A stretch of DNA of 64,000 nt, from contig JAXLYV010000003.1 in assembly GCA_046351235.1 (NCBI GenBank), positions 434,001 to 498,000 on the forward strand, in the 5' to 3' direction. This document shows, one piece after another, positions 8,820 through 17,492 of the stretch. The DNA comes from JBBSAT01 sp046351235. GTDB lineage: Bacteria > Myxococcota_A > Polyangia > Polyangiales > Sandaracinaceae. A model generated the notes under the pieces. It did not search any database and was not told the DNA's origin. It saw only the letters and a program-made list of their open reading frames with translations. The first letter of the stretch is position 1; each line of letters starts with the position of its first letter. The position numbers were made by a program, and so were the translations under genes.

Positions 8820-10217
8820 GTGCTCCGCAGTCTCCCACTCCGCATGTTCGTGCTCATGTGCGTCGCGATCGCGCTGGTGATCGGCGCGAGCTGGGCCTAC
8901 CTCGACGCGGCGCAGGCAGAGTGGGCCGGCGTGCTCGAAGGCGCCGCGGTGCTCTCCCTGATCTTCGCCGCGCTGCTCTCGCTCTTGCTCGGCCGCTGGG
9001 TCAGCTCTCCGCTCGCCGAGATGGTTCGCGCCGCCGACCGGCTCGCGTCCGGCGAGCTGGGGGTGCGCACGCGCGCGCGCCGCAACGACGAGATCGGCGC
9101 GCTCGGGCGCGCGCTCGATCGGATGGCCGACCAGCTGGCCGACCGCTTCGCGCGCGTGCGCGAGGACGAGGCGCGCCTGCGGGCGATGCTCGACGCGATG
9201 GTGGAGGCCGTCGTCGTCGCCGACGGCGAGGGCCGGGTGGTGCTGACGAATGCCGCGTTCAGTCGCCTCACCGACGCCGACCCGATCGGCCACAAGGTGA
9301 TCGAGACGCTGCGGAGCCCCGAGCTGCACGAAGCCCTCGAGCGCGCCGTGCGCGGCAGCGGCGGGCGCGTGCAGATCGAGCTCGGCGATGCGCGGCGCCC
9401 GCGGATCCTGCGCGCGACGGTCTCGCCGCTCCCGGAGCGGAAGGGCGCGATCGCGGTGCTGCACGACGTGACCGAGCTCGAGCGCGCGACCGCCATCCGC
9501 CGCGACTTCGTGGCCAACGCGAGCCACGAGCTGCGCACGCCCCTCACCTCCATCCGCGGCTTCGCCGAGACGCTCCAGGGCGGCGCCGTCGACGATCCGA
9601 AGATCGCGCGCCGCTTCGTGGCCAACATCGTGGAGAACTCGGTGCGCCTCTCGCGCCTCGTGGACGACCTGCTCGAGCTCTCGCGCTCCGAGTCGCCCAA
9701 CGTGGTGTACGAGCTCGAGCCGGTCTCGCTCCGAGAGGTCGCGGTGAAGGTGATCCGCTCGCTCGAGTCGCAGGCGCTCGAGAAGAAGGTGTCGCTCGCC
9801 GTCGAGGCGCCCGAGGGCGAGGTGTGGGCGCGCGCCGAGCTGAAGGCCGTCGAGCACGTGCTCGTGAACCTCGTCGACAACGGAATCAAGTACACGCCCT
9901 CGGGCGGCCGCGTCGTCGTGCGCATCTCGAAGAAGGGCGACCTCGCGATCGCCGACGTCGAGGACAACGGCCAAGGCATCGGCGCCGAGCACCTGCCGCG
10001 GATCTTCGAGCGCTTCTATCGCGTCGATCCCGGCCGCGCGCGCCAGCAAGGTGGGAGCGGCCTCGGCCTCGCGATCGTCAAGCACCTCGTGCTCAAGATG
10101 GACGGCGAGGTCACGGTCGACAGCCGCATGGGCAAGGGCACGACCTTCCACGTCGAGCTGCCGCTCGTGCCCGTGGAGCCGGGCGACGACGAAGACCGCG
10201 ATCCGAGCGAGCCCTGA
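8820..10217 (+). CDS. PhoR-like sensor histidine kinase (HAMP-PAS-HisKA-HATPase)
   Basis: The 465-residue membrane kinase has TM1 at about 8-27, a very short periplasmic loop, TM2 at about 41-60, HAMP at about 60-112, and a PAS domain at about 115-220. The H-box NASHELRTPL has its phospho-accepting His at 236. N and G boxes follow (NLVDNGIKYTPSG, VEDNGQGI, GGSGLGLAIVKHL). The tiny sensory loop and architecture resemble PhoR-type phosphate kinases, but no response-regulator or pst/pho gene is adjacent, so the signal is unknown. The start is GTG 8820; it is divergent from the ABC operon with a 95-bp gap. Confidence 0.87.
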   Translation: MLRSLPLRMFVLMCVAIALVIGASWAYLDAAQAEWAGVLEGAAVLSLIFAALLSLLLGRWVSSPLAEMVRAADRLASGELGVRTRARRNDEIGALGRALDRMADQLADRFARVREDEARLRAMLDAMVEAVVVADGEGRVVLTNAAFSRLTDADPIGHKVIETLRSPELHEALERAVRGSGGRVQIELGDARRPRILRATVSPLPERKGAIAVLHDVTELERATAIRRDFVANASHELRTPLTSIRGFAETLQGGAVDDPKIARRFVANIVENSVRLSRLVDDLLELSRSESPNVVYELEPVSLREVAVKVIRSLESQALEKKVSLAVEAPEGEVWARAELKAVEHVLVNLVDNGIKYTPSGGRVVVRISKKGDLAIADVEDNGQGIGAEHLPRIFERFYRVDPGRARQQGGSGLGLAIVKHLVLKMDGEVTVDSRMGKGTTFHVELPLVPVEPGDDEDRDPSEP

Positions 10218-10231
10218 CGCGGCCCCAGGCC

Positions 10232-10747
10232 TCAAGGGCCGAAGCACGCGGCGACACCCATCGTGCGATCGAGCGAGCACGTGCGCATCGCCGGACCGTG
10301 GGCGTTCACGCACGTTCCGAGCGCGGTGTCCGCCGACGCGCAGCCGCTCGGATCGTTCGTGTGATCGCAGCTCTGGTACGCCCAGACCTCGGCCGCGCAT
10401 CCGACGAGCGCCGCACAGTGATTGACCTGGATCGCGAAGCAGGTCGAGCAGTCGAGGGGGTACGTCTCGCCGAGCCACGAGTACGTCCCCGGAGGCGTGG
10501 TGTCCGCCGCGAGCGCCGCCGTGCGACAAGCCCCGTCGGCGCAGGCCGAGTACGCGTTGGAGGTCGCCGCGGTGCAGCGCGGCAGGCACGCGCTCGTGAG
10601 CGATCCCCATTCGGTGGCGCCCGCGACCAGCACGCACGTGTCGGCGGGGGCCGCATCAGGCGAGACGGAGGCGTCGAGCGAGACGGCCGCGCCGCCATCA
10701 CACCCGGCGAGCGCAGCGAGAACGAGGACGAACGGAGCTCTCTTCAC
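10232..10747 (-). CDS. 14-cysteine lipoprotein, copy A of a tandem pair
   Basis: The GTG start at 10747 is preceded by a GGAG-type ribosome site. The 171-residue product has signal VKRAPFVLVLAALAGC with a lipobox, a short DA linker, then about 130 residues holding 14 cysteines in a fixed pattern: C-x14-C-x3-C-x10-C-x4-C, then CSTC, NHC, VGC and five more. The neighbour at 10860-11423 has the same 14-Cys framework and shared phrases (LPRCTAAT, YPLDC, GCAAEVW), so they are tandem duplicates. I recognise no named family; a disulfide-stabilised outer-membrane or surface lipoprotein is inferred. It ends 14 bp from the kinase stop, convergent. Confidence 0.75.
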   Translation of the reverse strand: MKRAPFVLVLAALAGCDGGAAVSLDASVSPDAAPADTCVLVAGATEWGSLTSACLPRCTAATSNAYSACADGACRTAALAADTTPPGTYSWLGETYPLDCSTCFAIQVNHCAALVGCAAEVWAYQSCDHTNDPSGCASADTALGTCVNAHGPAMRTCSLDRTMGVAACFGP

Positions 10748-10859
10748 GACATTCTCCACTCGAGAGAGCGCACCCGCCGGAAGACCGCGGCGCGGGGATC
10801 GCCGTGCGCCCGGGTGGCGCCGCGAGCTCGCGCGCATGGGGACGCGACGAGCGTGCCCG

Positions 10860-11423
10860 TCAACGGGCGAAGCAGGGCCCGATCCCCATCACGGGATCCT
10901 GGACACAGGTCCGGAACGCTGCGGAGTGAGCATCGATGCACGCGGTGAGGGCATCGTTCTGCGTGGAGCAGCCGCCCGGGTCCGTGCTCGGGTCGCACGT
11001 CTGCACGCCCCAGACCTCGGCCGCACAGCCCGCCACGGCCGCGCAATGGCCGTACTGGTGGACGTAGCAAGTGAAGCAGTCGAGTGGGTAGCTCTGTCCG
11101 GAGATCACGTACGTCGCCGGCGGCATCGAATCATCGCGCAATGCGGCGATCGAGCAGGCACTGTCGGCACAGGCCGCATACGCCGCGAGCGTGGCGGCCG
11201 TACACCGCGGAAGGCATTCCGCCGTGAGTGAGCCGAACTCGGTCGCACTCTCCGTGACCGTGCACGTGCCGCCGTGGCCCGCATCGCTCCCGGCGTCCGC
11301 CGTCGCGGCGTCCACCTCCGGCACGTACGCGTCGGGCGCTCCCTGCGCATCGAGCGGCGCGACCGCGCCGCCCCCACAGCCCGCCATCGAGAGGACCGCA
11401 CAAGCTCCGACGAGGACGCGCAT
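10860..11423 (-). CDS. 14-cysteine lipoprotein, copy B of a tandem pair
   Basis: The ATG start at 11423 opens a signal peptide with lipobox VLSMAGCGGG. The 187-residue product has a longer DA/DAG linker (about residues 22-55) than copy A, followed by the same 14-cysteine domain (GSLTAECLPRCTAAT ... ACADSAC ... YPLDCFTC ... GCAAEVW ... CVQDPVMGIGPCF). The linker diverges strongly from copy A, but cysteine spacing in the globular part is conserved, which suggests selection on the fold. A 112-bp gap separates the copies, so they may share a transcript. Function unknown. Confidence 0.75.
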   Translation of the reverse strand: MRVLVGACAVLSMAGCGGGAVAPLDAQGAPDAYVPEVDAATADAGSDAGHGGTCTVTESATEFGSLTAECLPRCTAATLAAYAACADSACSIAALRDDSMPPATYVISGQSYPLDCFTCYVHQYGHCAAVAGCAAEVWGVQTCDPSTDPGGCSTQNDALTACIDAHSAAFRTCVQDPVMGIGPCFAR

Positions 11424-11718
11424 GATTGACTCGCTCGGTGCAGCCGGCGTACCAGGCGCCCGCCGAGATCGACGCGTGCGTTCGCGTGAGCCCGTCGAGG
11501 ATGAGCAAAGCTCTCCACGCCCGACTCCAACCACCCGACGAAGTCGGGAGCGAGACGAGACGCGCGACGTGGCACGTCACGACGCCGTCACGGTGATTCG
11601 TCACGCCCTCGGAGCCGGGGGCCGGCGTCGGTCGACGGCTCCCCCGACGCGAGGTGCGGGCGCGGGCCCCGCTCTCGCGCTCGGCGCCTCTTCCCTCGAC
11701 GGACGCGATCGACGCCCG

Positions 11719-12519
11719 TCACCCCCGCCAGGTCGGGACCACCGAGCGGACCCGCGCTCGGTACTCGTCGTAGCGGGCGCCCCACTGGCGTCGCAGCGCG
11801 CGCTCCTCGAAATGGACGCCGATCACGACGTACACGGTCATGCCTGCACAGAAGAGGAGCCGGCCCGCCGTCATGTCGGGCGTCGACCACATACCGACCA
11901 AGAGACCCGTCATGATGGGATGTCGGTCGAATCGATACATCCATCGCTCGCGAAACGGCTCTTCGGTGCTCGATTCGCCGTGGAAGACGCGCCAGACCTG
12001 CTTCAGCCCGAACAGCTCTACGTGGCTGAGCGCGAAGCTCGCCGCGAACAGATAGCACCACCCGACGAGGGCGAGCCCTCGTAAGGCGGCCCGCACCAGA
12101 GGCACCTCGATACTCCAGATCACCCCCGGAATCGGCTGCCAGAAGACGAGCACCGGGACGAGCACGAGGCCGGTGGCCAATACGTACGTCGAGCGCTCGA
12201 GCGCGGGCGGCACCACGCGCGTCCAGCTCTGCTTGAAGCTCCGACGTGCCATCACGCTGTGCTGGAGGCCGAACAGAGCGAGCAGCCCGACGTCCATCGA
12301 CGCCGAGATCCAGGGCGAGCCCGGCTGCGTCGCGGGCGCGTCGAAAGGAACGACTCCGAGCGAAACCGCGATGAGCGCGAGCAGAGCACCGCTCCCGATC
12401 AGATAGGCCACGCCCCCGTACAGAAGAGGAAGGACGGAGCGCGCGACCTCCGGCTCGGGCTCGGGGAGGGGCGAAGTCACCTCGGCTCGGGGATCACTCG
12501 AAAGACTCGACATGCTCAT
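11719..12519 (-). CDS. mddA: MddA-like membrane methyltransferase (NnrU/isoprenylcysteine methyltransferase-like)
   Basis: This 266-residue polytopic membrane protein has about five to six hydrophobic segments. It shows the LFGLQHSVMARRSFKQSW and ERSTYVLATGL stretches and the C-terminal RFDRHPIMTG ... FEERALRRQWGARYDEYRARV pattern typical of methanethiol S-methyltransferases and relatives of the NnrU/ICMT superfamily. Family members methylate methanethiol to dimethyl sulfide with SAM bound at the C-terminal RHPxxxG/E-R region. The N-terminal ~25 residues are a Pro/Glu-rich cytosolic tail. It is monocistronic as far as I can see. The exact thiol substrate is inferred from family resemblance. 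Confidence 0.7.
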   Translation of the reverse strand: MSMSSLSSDPRAEVTSPLPEPEPEVARSVLPLLYGGVAYLIGSGALLALIAVSLGVVPFDAPATQPGSPWISASMDVGLLALFGLQHSVMARRSFKQSWTRVVPPALERSTYVLATGLVLVPVLVFWQPIPGVIWSIEVPLVRAALRGLALVGWCYLFAASFALSHVELFGLKQVWRVFHGESSTEEPFRERWMYRFDRHPIMTGLLVGMWSTPDMTAGRLLFCAGMTVYVVIGVHFEERALRRQWGARYDEYRARVRSVVPTWRG

Positions 12520-12670
12520 CGAACCTCCATCGAACGGCGCGGCGCGCCGTGCTCGGTCTCGGACGTCGACCCGTGGCGAGCGAGGGTCCTCGCCCGCGTC
12601 GGGGCCACGTGCTCACGACGGCGCACCACCTCCGAACGCGATCGCGAGGGGTCGAGACGGAGGATGTGGC

Positions 12671-13141
12671 TCACGGCTCGGCGCTCCGCGCCATCTGCGC
12701 CTCGAGGGCCGCCCAGAGCTCCCCGCGCGTCCGCTTCCTCTGGAAGGCTCCGCCGCGCCACACGTCGAGGAGGACGCCCATCGCCGCGAATCGATGCGGC
12801 GTGTAGACGTGCATCGAGCCGACGCGGGCGCGGACCTCGACGCAGTACGTTCCGAAGCGCAACCTGAAGTCCGAGTCGCAGCCCGTCAGATTCTCTCCGT
12901 CCCAGAACAGATGAGGTCGCCCCGACGCGAGCGCCGTCTCCACGCACTCCCGGAAAGGCCCGAAGAGATCGACCTCGAGATGCCCGACCGCCTCGAAGAG
13001 GAGCACGTCGCGGCTGCGCGACTCGACGCGCAGGCGGCCGCGCGCGGTCGACCACTCGCGCGTGGCTCCGGTCGCGCGTCGACGGAGGGAGACGGTGGGC
13101 TCCGCGTCGCGCACCGATCTCTTCGCGGGGGGCTCGGTCAC
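12671..13141 (-). CDS. Small STAS/SpoIIAA-like protein coupled to a PP2C phosphatase
   Basis: The GTG start at 13141 overlaps the stop of the upstream PP2C gene (GTGA), so the two are translated together. The 156-residue product has no signal or membrane segment. Residues about 30-140 alternate hydrophobic strands and helices (VLLFEAVGHLEVDLFGPF, HLFWDGENLTGCDSDFRLRF, VGSMHVYTPHRFAAMG). This is reminiscent of STAS-like anti-sigma-antagonist folds, but without a clear conserved phospho-acceptor motif. The fold is inferred from pattern only; the PP2C partnership is the main reason to suspect a partner-switching type of signalling. Confidence 0.6.
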   Translation of the reverse strand: MTEPPAKRSVRDAEPTVSLRRRATGATREWSTARGRLRVESRSRDVLLFEAVGHLEVDLFGPFRECVETALASGRPHLFWDGENLTGCDSDFRLRFGTYCVEVRARVGSMHVYTPHRFAAMGVLLDVWRGGAFQRKRTRGELWAALEAQMARSAEP

Positions 13142-13932
13142 GGGTGGATCGCGAGCCGATCGGCCCCGTCGTCGTGAGGAGAAGGTTGCGGGAGCCCGGA
13201 GCCGACGGCGAGCACGGTGATGTCGTCGTGGCCGCCGCGATCGCGGGCGAGCTCGAGGAGGCGAACGACCGAGCCTCGGAGATCGCGAGCATCGAGCGTG
13301 CGTGCGAGCTCGTCGAGCGAGCTCACGTACCGATGGAGCCCGTCGGAGCAGAGCAGGAACACGTCGCCCGGCGCGACGTCGATCGTCCGCAGATCGACCT
13401 GCACCGTGGCCTTCGTTCCGATCGCGCGCGTGAGTAGGTTCGCGAAGGGAGACTGGTCGACCTCGTCGGGAGTGAGGATGCCGAGCTGCACGGCCTCGAC
13501 GGCACACGTGTGGTCCGAGGTGAGCTGCGTCATCACGCCGTGGCGCAGGAGGTAGCAGCGGCTGTCGCCCACGTGGGCCAGCGTCGCTCGCGTTCCCTCG
13601 ATGAGCAGCGCCGTGCAGGTCGTGCCCATCCCGCGCGCGAGCACGTCGTGCTGCGCCCGCCGGTGGAGCACGGCGCACGCGTGCTCGATCGCCGCACGCA
13701 AACGCTCCGCGCCGGTCATCGCCGCCAGATGGCCGCCACCCGCGGTGCTCGCGGGAGAGAGCGCGAAGTCGATGGCCGCGCCCGTGTAGCGCGAGGCCAC
13801 CTCGCCTGCGAGCGCGCCCCCCATCCCATCGCAGACCACGAAGAGACCCTTGGCGACGTCGCACACGAAGAAGTCCTCGTTCTGTCGACGCCTTCGTCCG
13901 ACATCCGTCGCCGCCGCCGCTTGCAACCTCAT
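13138..13932 (-). CDS. PP2C-type protein serine/threonine phosphatase
   Basis: This 264-residue soluble phosphatase is of the PrpC/Stp type, which removes phosphate from Ser/Thr using two metal ions. Motifs in order are GRRRRQNEDFF, LFVVCDGMGGALAGE (metal-binding Asp and Gly), LAHVGDSRCYLLRHG, LTSDHT, LLCSDGLHRYV, and RGGHDDITVLAV near the C terminus. ATG 13932 has a GGAG site upstream and gives the family-typical N terminus. Its stop overlaps the start of the STAS-like gene. A Ser/Thr kinase-receiver fusion is encoded 25 kb away; no kinase is adjacent. Confidence 0.88.
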   Translation of the reverse strand: MRLQAAAATDVGRRRRQNEDFFVCDVAKGLFVVCDGMGGALAGEVASRYTGAAIDFALSPASTAGGGHLAAMTGAERLRAAIEHACAVLHRRAQHDVLARGMGTTCTALLIEGTRATLAHVGDSRCYLLRHGVMTQLTSDHTCAVEAVQLGILTPDEVDQSPFANLLTRAIGTKATVQVDLRTIDVAPGDVFLLCSDGLHRYVSSLDELARTLDARDLRGSVVRLLELARDRGGHDDITVLAVGSGLPQPSPHDDGADRLAIHP

Positions 13933-14260
13933 TGGGGGCTCCTCGAGCGCTTGCGCCGCGGGCTCGTCGCGACGCGGACGGTCGACCGTCCGCGCGGGGC
14001 GGAGCAACCCTCACGCCAGCCTTCGCGGTGCCCGAGCCGAGCCGCGCGGGATGCGCCACCGAGAGCCGCGACGCGCGCGCGCGCGGGACCGTCTCATGCG
14101 GTCGGCGTGCGCGCGCACCGCCTTTCTCGCTCACACCGCTCGGCGCGCCGCCCGGGGCGCCCACCGCGTCCACGCTCGTCGGTGGCAGAGCGCTTGCTCC
14201 GCTCGCCGCACCCCTCGACGCTCGATCGATGTCGGGGTCGTCCCCCCGAGGAGAGCACGC
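13933..14260. other. 328-bp divergent intergenic region
   Basis: This lies between the starts of the PP2C gene (minus) and the SAM methyltransferase (plus). It must hold both promoters. I see a GAGGAG ribosome site just before 14261 but no recognisable operator, repeat or RNA structure. Confidence 0.5.
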
Positions 14261-15085
14261 ATGAGCACGACACCGGCCGAGCCTGCGACCGACTTCGCCC
14301 AGGTGAAGTCGGGCCAACGAGAGGCGTGGGGCATGGGCGACTACGCCGTCATCGGCACCACGCTGCAGCTGGTGGGTGAGACGTTGTGCGAAGCGGCCGA
14401 CCTCCGCGCGGGTGCGCGCGTGCTCGACGTCGGCGCCGGAAACGGAAACGCCTCCCTCGCGGCCGCGCGCCGGTGGTGCGAGGTCACCTCGAGCGACTAC
14501 GTGCCCCCGCTGCTCCAGGCGGGGCGCCGGCGTGCCGACGCCGAGGGCCTGTCGCTCCAGTTCGTGGTCGCGGACGCCGAGCAGCTCCCGTTCGAGGATG
14601 CGTCGTTCGACTACGTGCTCTCGACCTTCGGCGTGATGTTCGCTCCGAACCAGCCGCTGGCGGCAGCGGAGCTGCTGCGCGTCTGCCGCGCGGGAGGGCG
14701 CGTGGCGCTCGCGAGCTGGACGCCCGACGGCTTCGTCGGCGAGCTGCTCCGCGTCGTCGGACGCTACGCGCCGCCACGGCCGAGCGTGCCCTCTCCCGCG
14801 CTCTGGGGCACGCGGGGGAGGATCGACGAGCTCTTCCCGAGCGCGAGCGTGGTCTCGAGCGAGGTCCGCACGTTCACGTTCCGCTACGTGTCGGCGCGGC
14901 ACTTCGTGGACGTGTTCCGCACGTTCTACGGCCCGATCCATCGGGTGTACGCGAGCGTGTCGAGGGAGCTCGAGCCGGCGCTGACGACCGACCTGCTCGA
15001 GCTGCTCGCGCGGCACGACCGAGGCCGAGGCGAGTCGCTCGTCGTGCCCAGCACGTACCTCGAGGTCGTGCTCGAGAAGCGCTGA
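14261..15085 (+). CDS. Class I SAM-dependent methyltransferase
   Basis: The 274-residue protein has a UbiE/Methyltransf_11 type fold: motif I VLDVGAGNGNASLAAA (about 55-70), an acidic loop in TSSDYVPPLLQAG, motif II VVADAEQLPFEDASFDYVLS, and post-motif VCRAGGRVALASW. The C-terminal part resembles ubiquinone/menaquinone or small-molecule methyltransferases of the YcgJ type. ATG 14261 follows a GAGGAGAG ribosome site. The gene 101 bp downstream on the same strand is unrelated in sequence. The substrate is unknown. Confidence 0.82.
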   Translation: MSTTPAEPATDFAQVKSGQREAWGMGDYAVIGTTLQLVGETLCEAADLRAGARVLDVGAGNGNASLAAARRWCEVTSSDYVPPLLQAGRRRADAEGLSLQFVVADAEQLPFEDASFDYVLSTFGVMFAPNQPLAAAELLRVCRAGGRVALASWTPDGFVGELLRVVGRYAPPRPSVPSPALWGTRGRIDELFPSASVVSSEVRTFTFRYVSARHFVDVFRTFYGPIHRVYASVSRELEPALTTDLLELLARHDRGRGESLVVPSTYLEVVLEKR

Positions 15086-15186
15086 CGCTCCTCGCTCTCC
15101 GTGCCCCACGAAGCACGCGCGACGCGCCTCTTCGGAGGGCGGCGCGACGGTTCCGAGACCTCGAGTCGATCAGGAGGAAGAAGAAG

Positions 15187-15567
15187 ATGAGCTACTCGTT
15201 CCACATCGAAGGGGGCCCCGGCGGGATGTTCGCGATGAATGGAAAGGAGATGTCCATCATGCGCGAGCTGATGCGCGAGGTCGGCGCCGTGAGGGACCCG
15301 ATGACCGTGCGGGCTCTCTCGGGCCCGACCGCGCATCCCGACGCGCCGCCGGTCGCGCGGTTCTCGGGAACCCTCGGAGAGCTCGTCCTCGCCAGCGAGT
15401 GCGCGGTGATCGCGGCGCGTCTGCGGGAGCACCGGAGCTTGGCCCACGACTTCTCCAGCTTCTTCGCCGGAGACTGGCCGACGGGCGCGGCGCTCGACGC
15501 CTGGCTCGAGCGATGGATCGACTTCAACGAGCACGCGGCGGCCGCGGGCGGCTACCGCGTGCGCTGA
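15187..15567 (+). CDS. Hypothetical protein, 126 residues
   Basis: A strong AGGAGGAAGAAG ribosome site precedes ATG 15187. The soluble protein has no signal peptide. It shows an N-terminal Gly/Met-rich segment (FHIEGGPGGMFAMNGKEMS), then two helical regions (ECAVIAARLREHRSLAHDFS; DAWLERWIDFNEHAAAA). It resembles nothing I can name. It probably forms a unit with the methyltransferase gene upstream and is convergent with the response-regulator gene. Confidence 0.6.
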   Translation: MSYSFHIEGGPGGMFAMNGKEMSIMRELMREVGAVRDPMTVRALSGPTAHPDAPPVARFSGTLGELVLASECAVIAARLREHRSLAHDFSSFFAGDWPTGAALDAWLERWIDFNEHAAAAGGYRVR

Positions 15568-15580
15568 CGACGACGACTCG

Positions 15581-15622
15581 GGGGCCTGCCCTGCGCCGTC
15601 CGACGACGACCGGGCGGGCCCC
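15581..15622. terminator. Candidate bidirectional terminator hairpin
   Basis: An 11-bp G/C stem (GGGGCCTGCCC at 15581-15591 pairing with GGGCGGGCCCC at 15612-15622, one G-T wobble) with a 20-nt loop lies in the 66-bp gap between convergent genes. No T-run follows, so only a weak call. Confidence 0.35.
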
Positions 15623-15633
15623 GCGCTCGCCCT

Positions 15634-16032
15634 TCAATCGCCGGCGAGGCGACGGGCTTGCACCAGCGCGGTGAGCATCGTCTCCGGCGTCACCGGCTTG
15701 GTCAGGACCTGCGCCTCCGGGAAACGTCGCTTGAGAGCGCCGGGGTCGCCCGATCCGTCGCTCGCGAAGACGACGCCCGGGCGCGGCACGACGCGCTCGC
15801 GCATCGACGCCCAGAGGCCTCCGCCGCTCAGGCCCGCCATCGTCTCGTCGAGCACGACGACCTGTACGCGCTGCTCGACCGCGGCGTTCGTCGCGCCGAA
15901 CGCGCTGCCGAGACCGATGCACTCGCCACCGAGCGCGCGGATGATCTGATGGAAGCGATCGAGCTCCGCCGGCTCGTCGTCCACGACGAGGATCTTCCAT
16001 CCGCGCGGAGACAGCCGGTCGTCCAGGCTCAC
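15634..16032 (-). CDS. Single-domain response regulator (CheY-like)
   Basis: The 132-residue stand-alone receiver shows WKILVVDDEPAE (acidic pocket), VVVLDETMAGLSG with the phospho-accepting Asp, SDG in place of the usual Thr/Ser, and LTKPV with the conserved Lys. No output domain is present, so it would act by protein contact. GTG 16032 overlaps the stop of the flavoprotein gene (GTGA), tying it to that gene's transcript; the functional link is unclear. No partner kinase is adjacent. Confidence 0.8.
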   Translation of the reverse strand: MSLDDRLSPRGWKILVVDDEPAELDRFHQIIRALGGECIGLGSAFGATNAAVEQRVQVVVLDETMAGLSGGGLWASMRERVVPRPGVVFASDGSGDPGALKRRFPEAQVLTKPVTPETMLTALVQARRLAGD

Positions 16033-17363
16033 GACGGGCTCCCGAGCTCGGTGCGCCGGCTCGGTGTCGCGAGCGCGGGTGTGGGTGGGCGCGTCGTTCC
16101 GCCGCCGAGGACGCGAAGCGCGATGCGCGGCGCGAACAGGCTCGTCGGGGGCGCTACGAGGTGCATCACGCGCAGGAACGCGTCGTACACCTCGGGGTCG
16201 TCGGCCGAACGGAGGAACACGCGCCGCGTGTACGCCTGGAGCCAGGGCAGCCAGGGAGCGCGCGCGCCTTCGGTCTCGGGGAAGCGCAGATCCTCGCTCG
16301 TCGCGAGCAGCCACGCGGGACGAATGACGCCGGCCTGCGCGTGCTGCAGCTCGCGGGGGCGCTCGAGACGTGGATCACGAGCGAGATGCTCTGCGAGCGC
16401 CAGTGCACATCGCGCCGCGACCGTCATGCCTTGCCCGAACACGGGATCGAGCGCGCAGCACACGTCGCCGATCATCACGAGCCCGCGCGGCAACGAGGGG
16501 ACGCGATCCCAGCGCCGCCACACGGCGCCGGGCACGGCGTGCGATTGGATGTCACCGAGGGGCTCGGCCTCGGCGATGGCCTCCGCGATCGCGGGATCGG
16601 CGAGGCTCCATGCGAACGCTCGGAAGCCTTCGTCGTCGGTGGGCGGATGGTCTCCGTGCCAACCGCCGAGCGTGACGATCCAGCGCCCGTTCTCCACGGG
16701 GAAGACGAGCCCGAATCGGCGGCCGGGCGGGTCGGGATAGACGATCAGCGAGCGCCAGCCCGTGGGCGACGCTGGCGCGCGGAACGAGCGCGAGACGTAG
16801 CGGAGGTCCAGACGCGTCGACTCGAGAGGCACCGTCACGCCGAGCGTGCGGGCGAGCGCGCCGGCACGACCGCTCGCATCGACGACGACGTCGGCCGCGT
16901 CCTCGATACCACCGAGGCTCACACCGCGGACGCGATCCGACTCGATGCGCAGCGCGTCGATGGAGCGACCGCGATGAATGGTCACGCGTCCCGTGGCGAG
17001 CACACGATCCGAGAGGACCTTCTCCACGAGCGGACGGCTGCACATCAGCCCTTCCAGCGGGCCCTCGTGTCGGAGCTTCCAGCGCCCGTGGTGCAGCCAT
17101 GCGACGTCGCGCGCGAAGTTCAGTCGGTGCGCGCCGCGCGAGACGAGCTCGGCGCGCGTCCCCGGCAAGAGGGCCTCGATGGCCTCTTCTCCTGCCTTCA
17201 GCAGCGCGTGCGCATGGTGGCCTTGGGGCACCCCGCGGCGCGGCGTGGCCTCGAGTGCGCTCGCATCGCGCTCGTACACGGTGACGCGCGCGTGGACGCG
17301 TGAGAGCGCAGCGGCCGAGAGCAATCCAGAGATCGAGCCGCCGATCACCACTGCATGCGACAT
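16029..17363 (-). CDS. FAD-dependent monooxygenase/oxidoreductase
   Basis: The 444-residue flavoprotein is of the p-hydroxybenzoate hydroxylase/geranylgeranyl-reductase-like group. The N-terminal Rossmann signature VVIGGSISGLLSAAAL and ERDA bind the ADP part of FAD; DVVVDASGRAG is the middle motif; VMIGDVCCALDPVFGQGMTVA is the GD motif that contacts the ribityl chain. ATG 17363 puts the Rossmann strand at residue 3, as usual. Such enzymes often tailor small molecules; the substrate is unknown. Its stop overlaps the downstream receiver gene. Confidence 0.82.
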   Translation of the reverse strand: MSHAVVIGGSISGLLSAAALSRVHARVTVYERDASALEATPRRGVPQGHHAHALLKAGEEAIEALLPGTRAELVSRGAHRLNFARDVAWLHHGRWKLRHEGPLEGLMCSRPLVEKVLSDRVLATGRVTIHRGRSIDALRIESDRVRGVSLGGIEDAADVVVDASGRAGALARTLGVTVPLESTRLDLRYVSRSFRAPASPTGWRSLIVYPDPPGRRFGLVFPVENGRWIVTLGGWHGDHPPTDDEGFRAFAWSLADPAIAEAIAEAEPLGDIQSHAVPGAVWRRWDRVPSLPRGLVMIGDVCCALDPVFGQGMTVAARCALALAEHLARDPRLERPRELQHAQAGVIRPAWLLATSEDLRFPETEGARAPWLPWLQAYTRRVFLRSADDPEVYDAFLRVMHLVAPPTSLFAPRIALRVLGGGTTRPPTPALATPSRRTELGSPS

Positions 17364-17492
17364 GTGCGCTCGAACAGCAGAGATCGTGCCGCGGAAGAGG
17401 GCCTCTCCGAGCCCCGCGCCGAATCGTCCCTGCGCGCCGGTCACGTGACGCGTCGCGCGCCGGTCCTACGCGGTGCGACCCCACCGCGAGCC

